This document shows positions 30,517-30,858 of a stretch of DNA of 30,858 bases, one piece after another. The position numbers and the translations under genes were made by a program. A model generated the notes under the pieces. The model was not told the DNA's origin. It saw only the letters and a program-made list of their open reading frames with translations, and ran no database searches. The stretch lies in contig DIWM01000009.1 of NCBI GenBank assembly GCA_002428485.1, positions 62,535-93,392 of the forward strand, given 5' to 3'. The stretch's first letter is position 1; the number at the start of each line of letters is the position of its first letter. Origin of the DNA: Deltaproteobacteria bacterium UBA6106 (GTDB lineage: Bacteria; Desulfobacterota; Syntrophorhabdia; Syntrophorhabdales; Syntrophorhabdaceae).

Positions 30517-30858
30517 GGGGGCGACTGGTTTCGACAGGGATGTAAGGGTCAAAGAGGCATGCCGGGTTACTGCTTACCCGTACCCAAGCGGAACTAAACA
30601 CAACTGCAGACTCTCACGAGTACGCACTAGCCGCGTAAAGCGGCTACATCATCCGGACTTTCCTTCTGCTTCAAGTCCGGAATGGTGTCATGCAAGCAGA
30701 ATAGCCTTCCTGAATGCCTGTACAGGCAGGCGAAGACTTGCAGGCTGGGATGGCGGAAAACCTGTCAGCGGGTGTTTCGTCATCCGAGATCAATGCACTG
30801 ACTAAGCATGTAGTCTCTCTGACTGCCTTCTTCTTTGGACGCGGGTTCGATTCCCGCC
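30517..30858 (+). ncRNA. ssrA: tmRNA (ssrA), 3' end cut by the window
   Basis: The 5' end GGGGGCGACTGG, followed by TTTCGACAGGGAT, is the tRNA-like acceptor and D-region of tmRNA. The T-arm near the window end (GGGTTCGATTCCCGCC) is complete, and roughly ten more bases (acceptor strand and CCA) should follow outside. The tag frame lies at 30606-30638, and the stem containing the stop codon is TAGCCGC paired with GCGGCTA. It rescues stalled ribosomes together with SmpB encoded just upstream. A TATAAT at 30511-30516 touches the mature 5' end, too close to act as its promoter. Confidence 0.93.
30606..30638 (+). other. tmRNA proteolysis tag reading frame
   Basis: The frame starting at GCA reads ADSHEYALAA and stops at TAA, within the helix-5 loop. 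The ending ALAA is the standard degradation signal recognised by ClpXP-type proteases. The resume codon is inferred from typical tag length (10 residues) and the usual initial alanine. Confidence 0.75.

Noticed and set aside
30377..30805. A 142-codon open frame covering the smpB-ssrA gap and the tmRNA
   Set aside because: It runs through the tmRNA gene and the repeat array; the RNA assignment is far stronger.

Overview
The window looks like a chromosomal segment of a Gram-negative anaerobe, most likely a deltaproteobacterial (Desulfobacterota) lineage, possibly syntrophic. The pointers are an NADH-module-less complex I operon with MrpD-type subunits, PAS/LuxR regulators of a type common in those bacteria, selA, an NtrY-like kinase, an outer-membrane-barrel-like protein, and intergenic repeats seen in such genomes. 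Genus-level placement is not supported by the sequence alone.

Layout. (1) 0.4-3.6 kb: a compact envelope cluster on + : DUF502 protein, TatC-like protein, DedA, a 74-aa coiled-coil protein and an MltD-like lytic transglycosylase, mostly overlapping. (2) 3.6-4.15 kb: non-coding, with heptamer repeats and then a tandemly duplicated promoter/palindrome unit. (3) 4.15-15.76 kb: one long + operon, nuoA-B-CD-H-I-J-K, an MrpD-like subunit, an 84-aa two-helix protein, nuoL, nuoM, nuoN. NuoE, F and G are absent, and there are four antiporter-like subunits instead of three. nuoB appears to start at CTG. (4) 15.8-22.8 kb: mixed orientation: a 50-aa zinc-ribbon protein, a triple-PAS LuxR regulator, an 11-repeat beta-propeller exported protein and a DUF486 membrane protein (all -), an orphan fumarate-reductase-like flavoprotein (+), then a LapA-like protein and a barrel-like outer membrane protein (-). 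(5) 23.0-30.86 kb (+): MFS transporter, selA, a rluD-like pseudouridine synthase, pgeF, an NtrY-like histidine kinase, smpB and tmRNA (ssrA), the last cut by the window edge about ten bases before its expected end.

The most striking structure is not a gene. At least 13 places carry degenerate repeats in strict 7-bp phase, usually as two arms of opposite orientation that could fold into long hairpins, sometimes one pair nested inside another. The heptamer differs from element to element (for example GATGCTC, GTGAGGC, GCTCATA, GTAATTC, GAAATCC, GTTCAGC) but the period and layout are constant. They fill every gap over 20 bp inside the nuo operon, overlap stop and start regions, and in two places are translated: at the N-terminus of the lytic transglycosylase and as an insertion of about 37 codons in the RluD-like enzyme just before its catalytic loop. 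I recognise no named family that matches the whole set. None were found between about 10.85 and 26.02 kb.

How the genes work together: the nuo operon encodes a membrane-bound ion-pumping quinone oxidoreductase whose electron donor is not encoded here. selA, the RluD-like enzyme, SmpB and tmRNA serve translation, and pgeF and the transglycosylase serve the cell wall. The mixed-strand middle block has no obvious single pathway.
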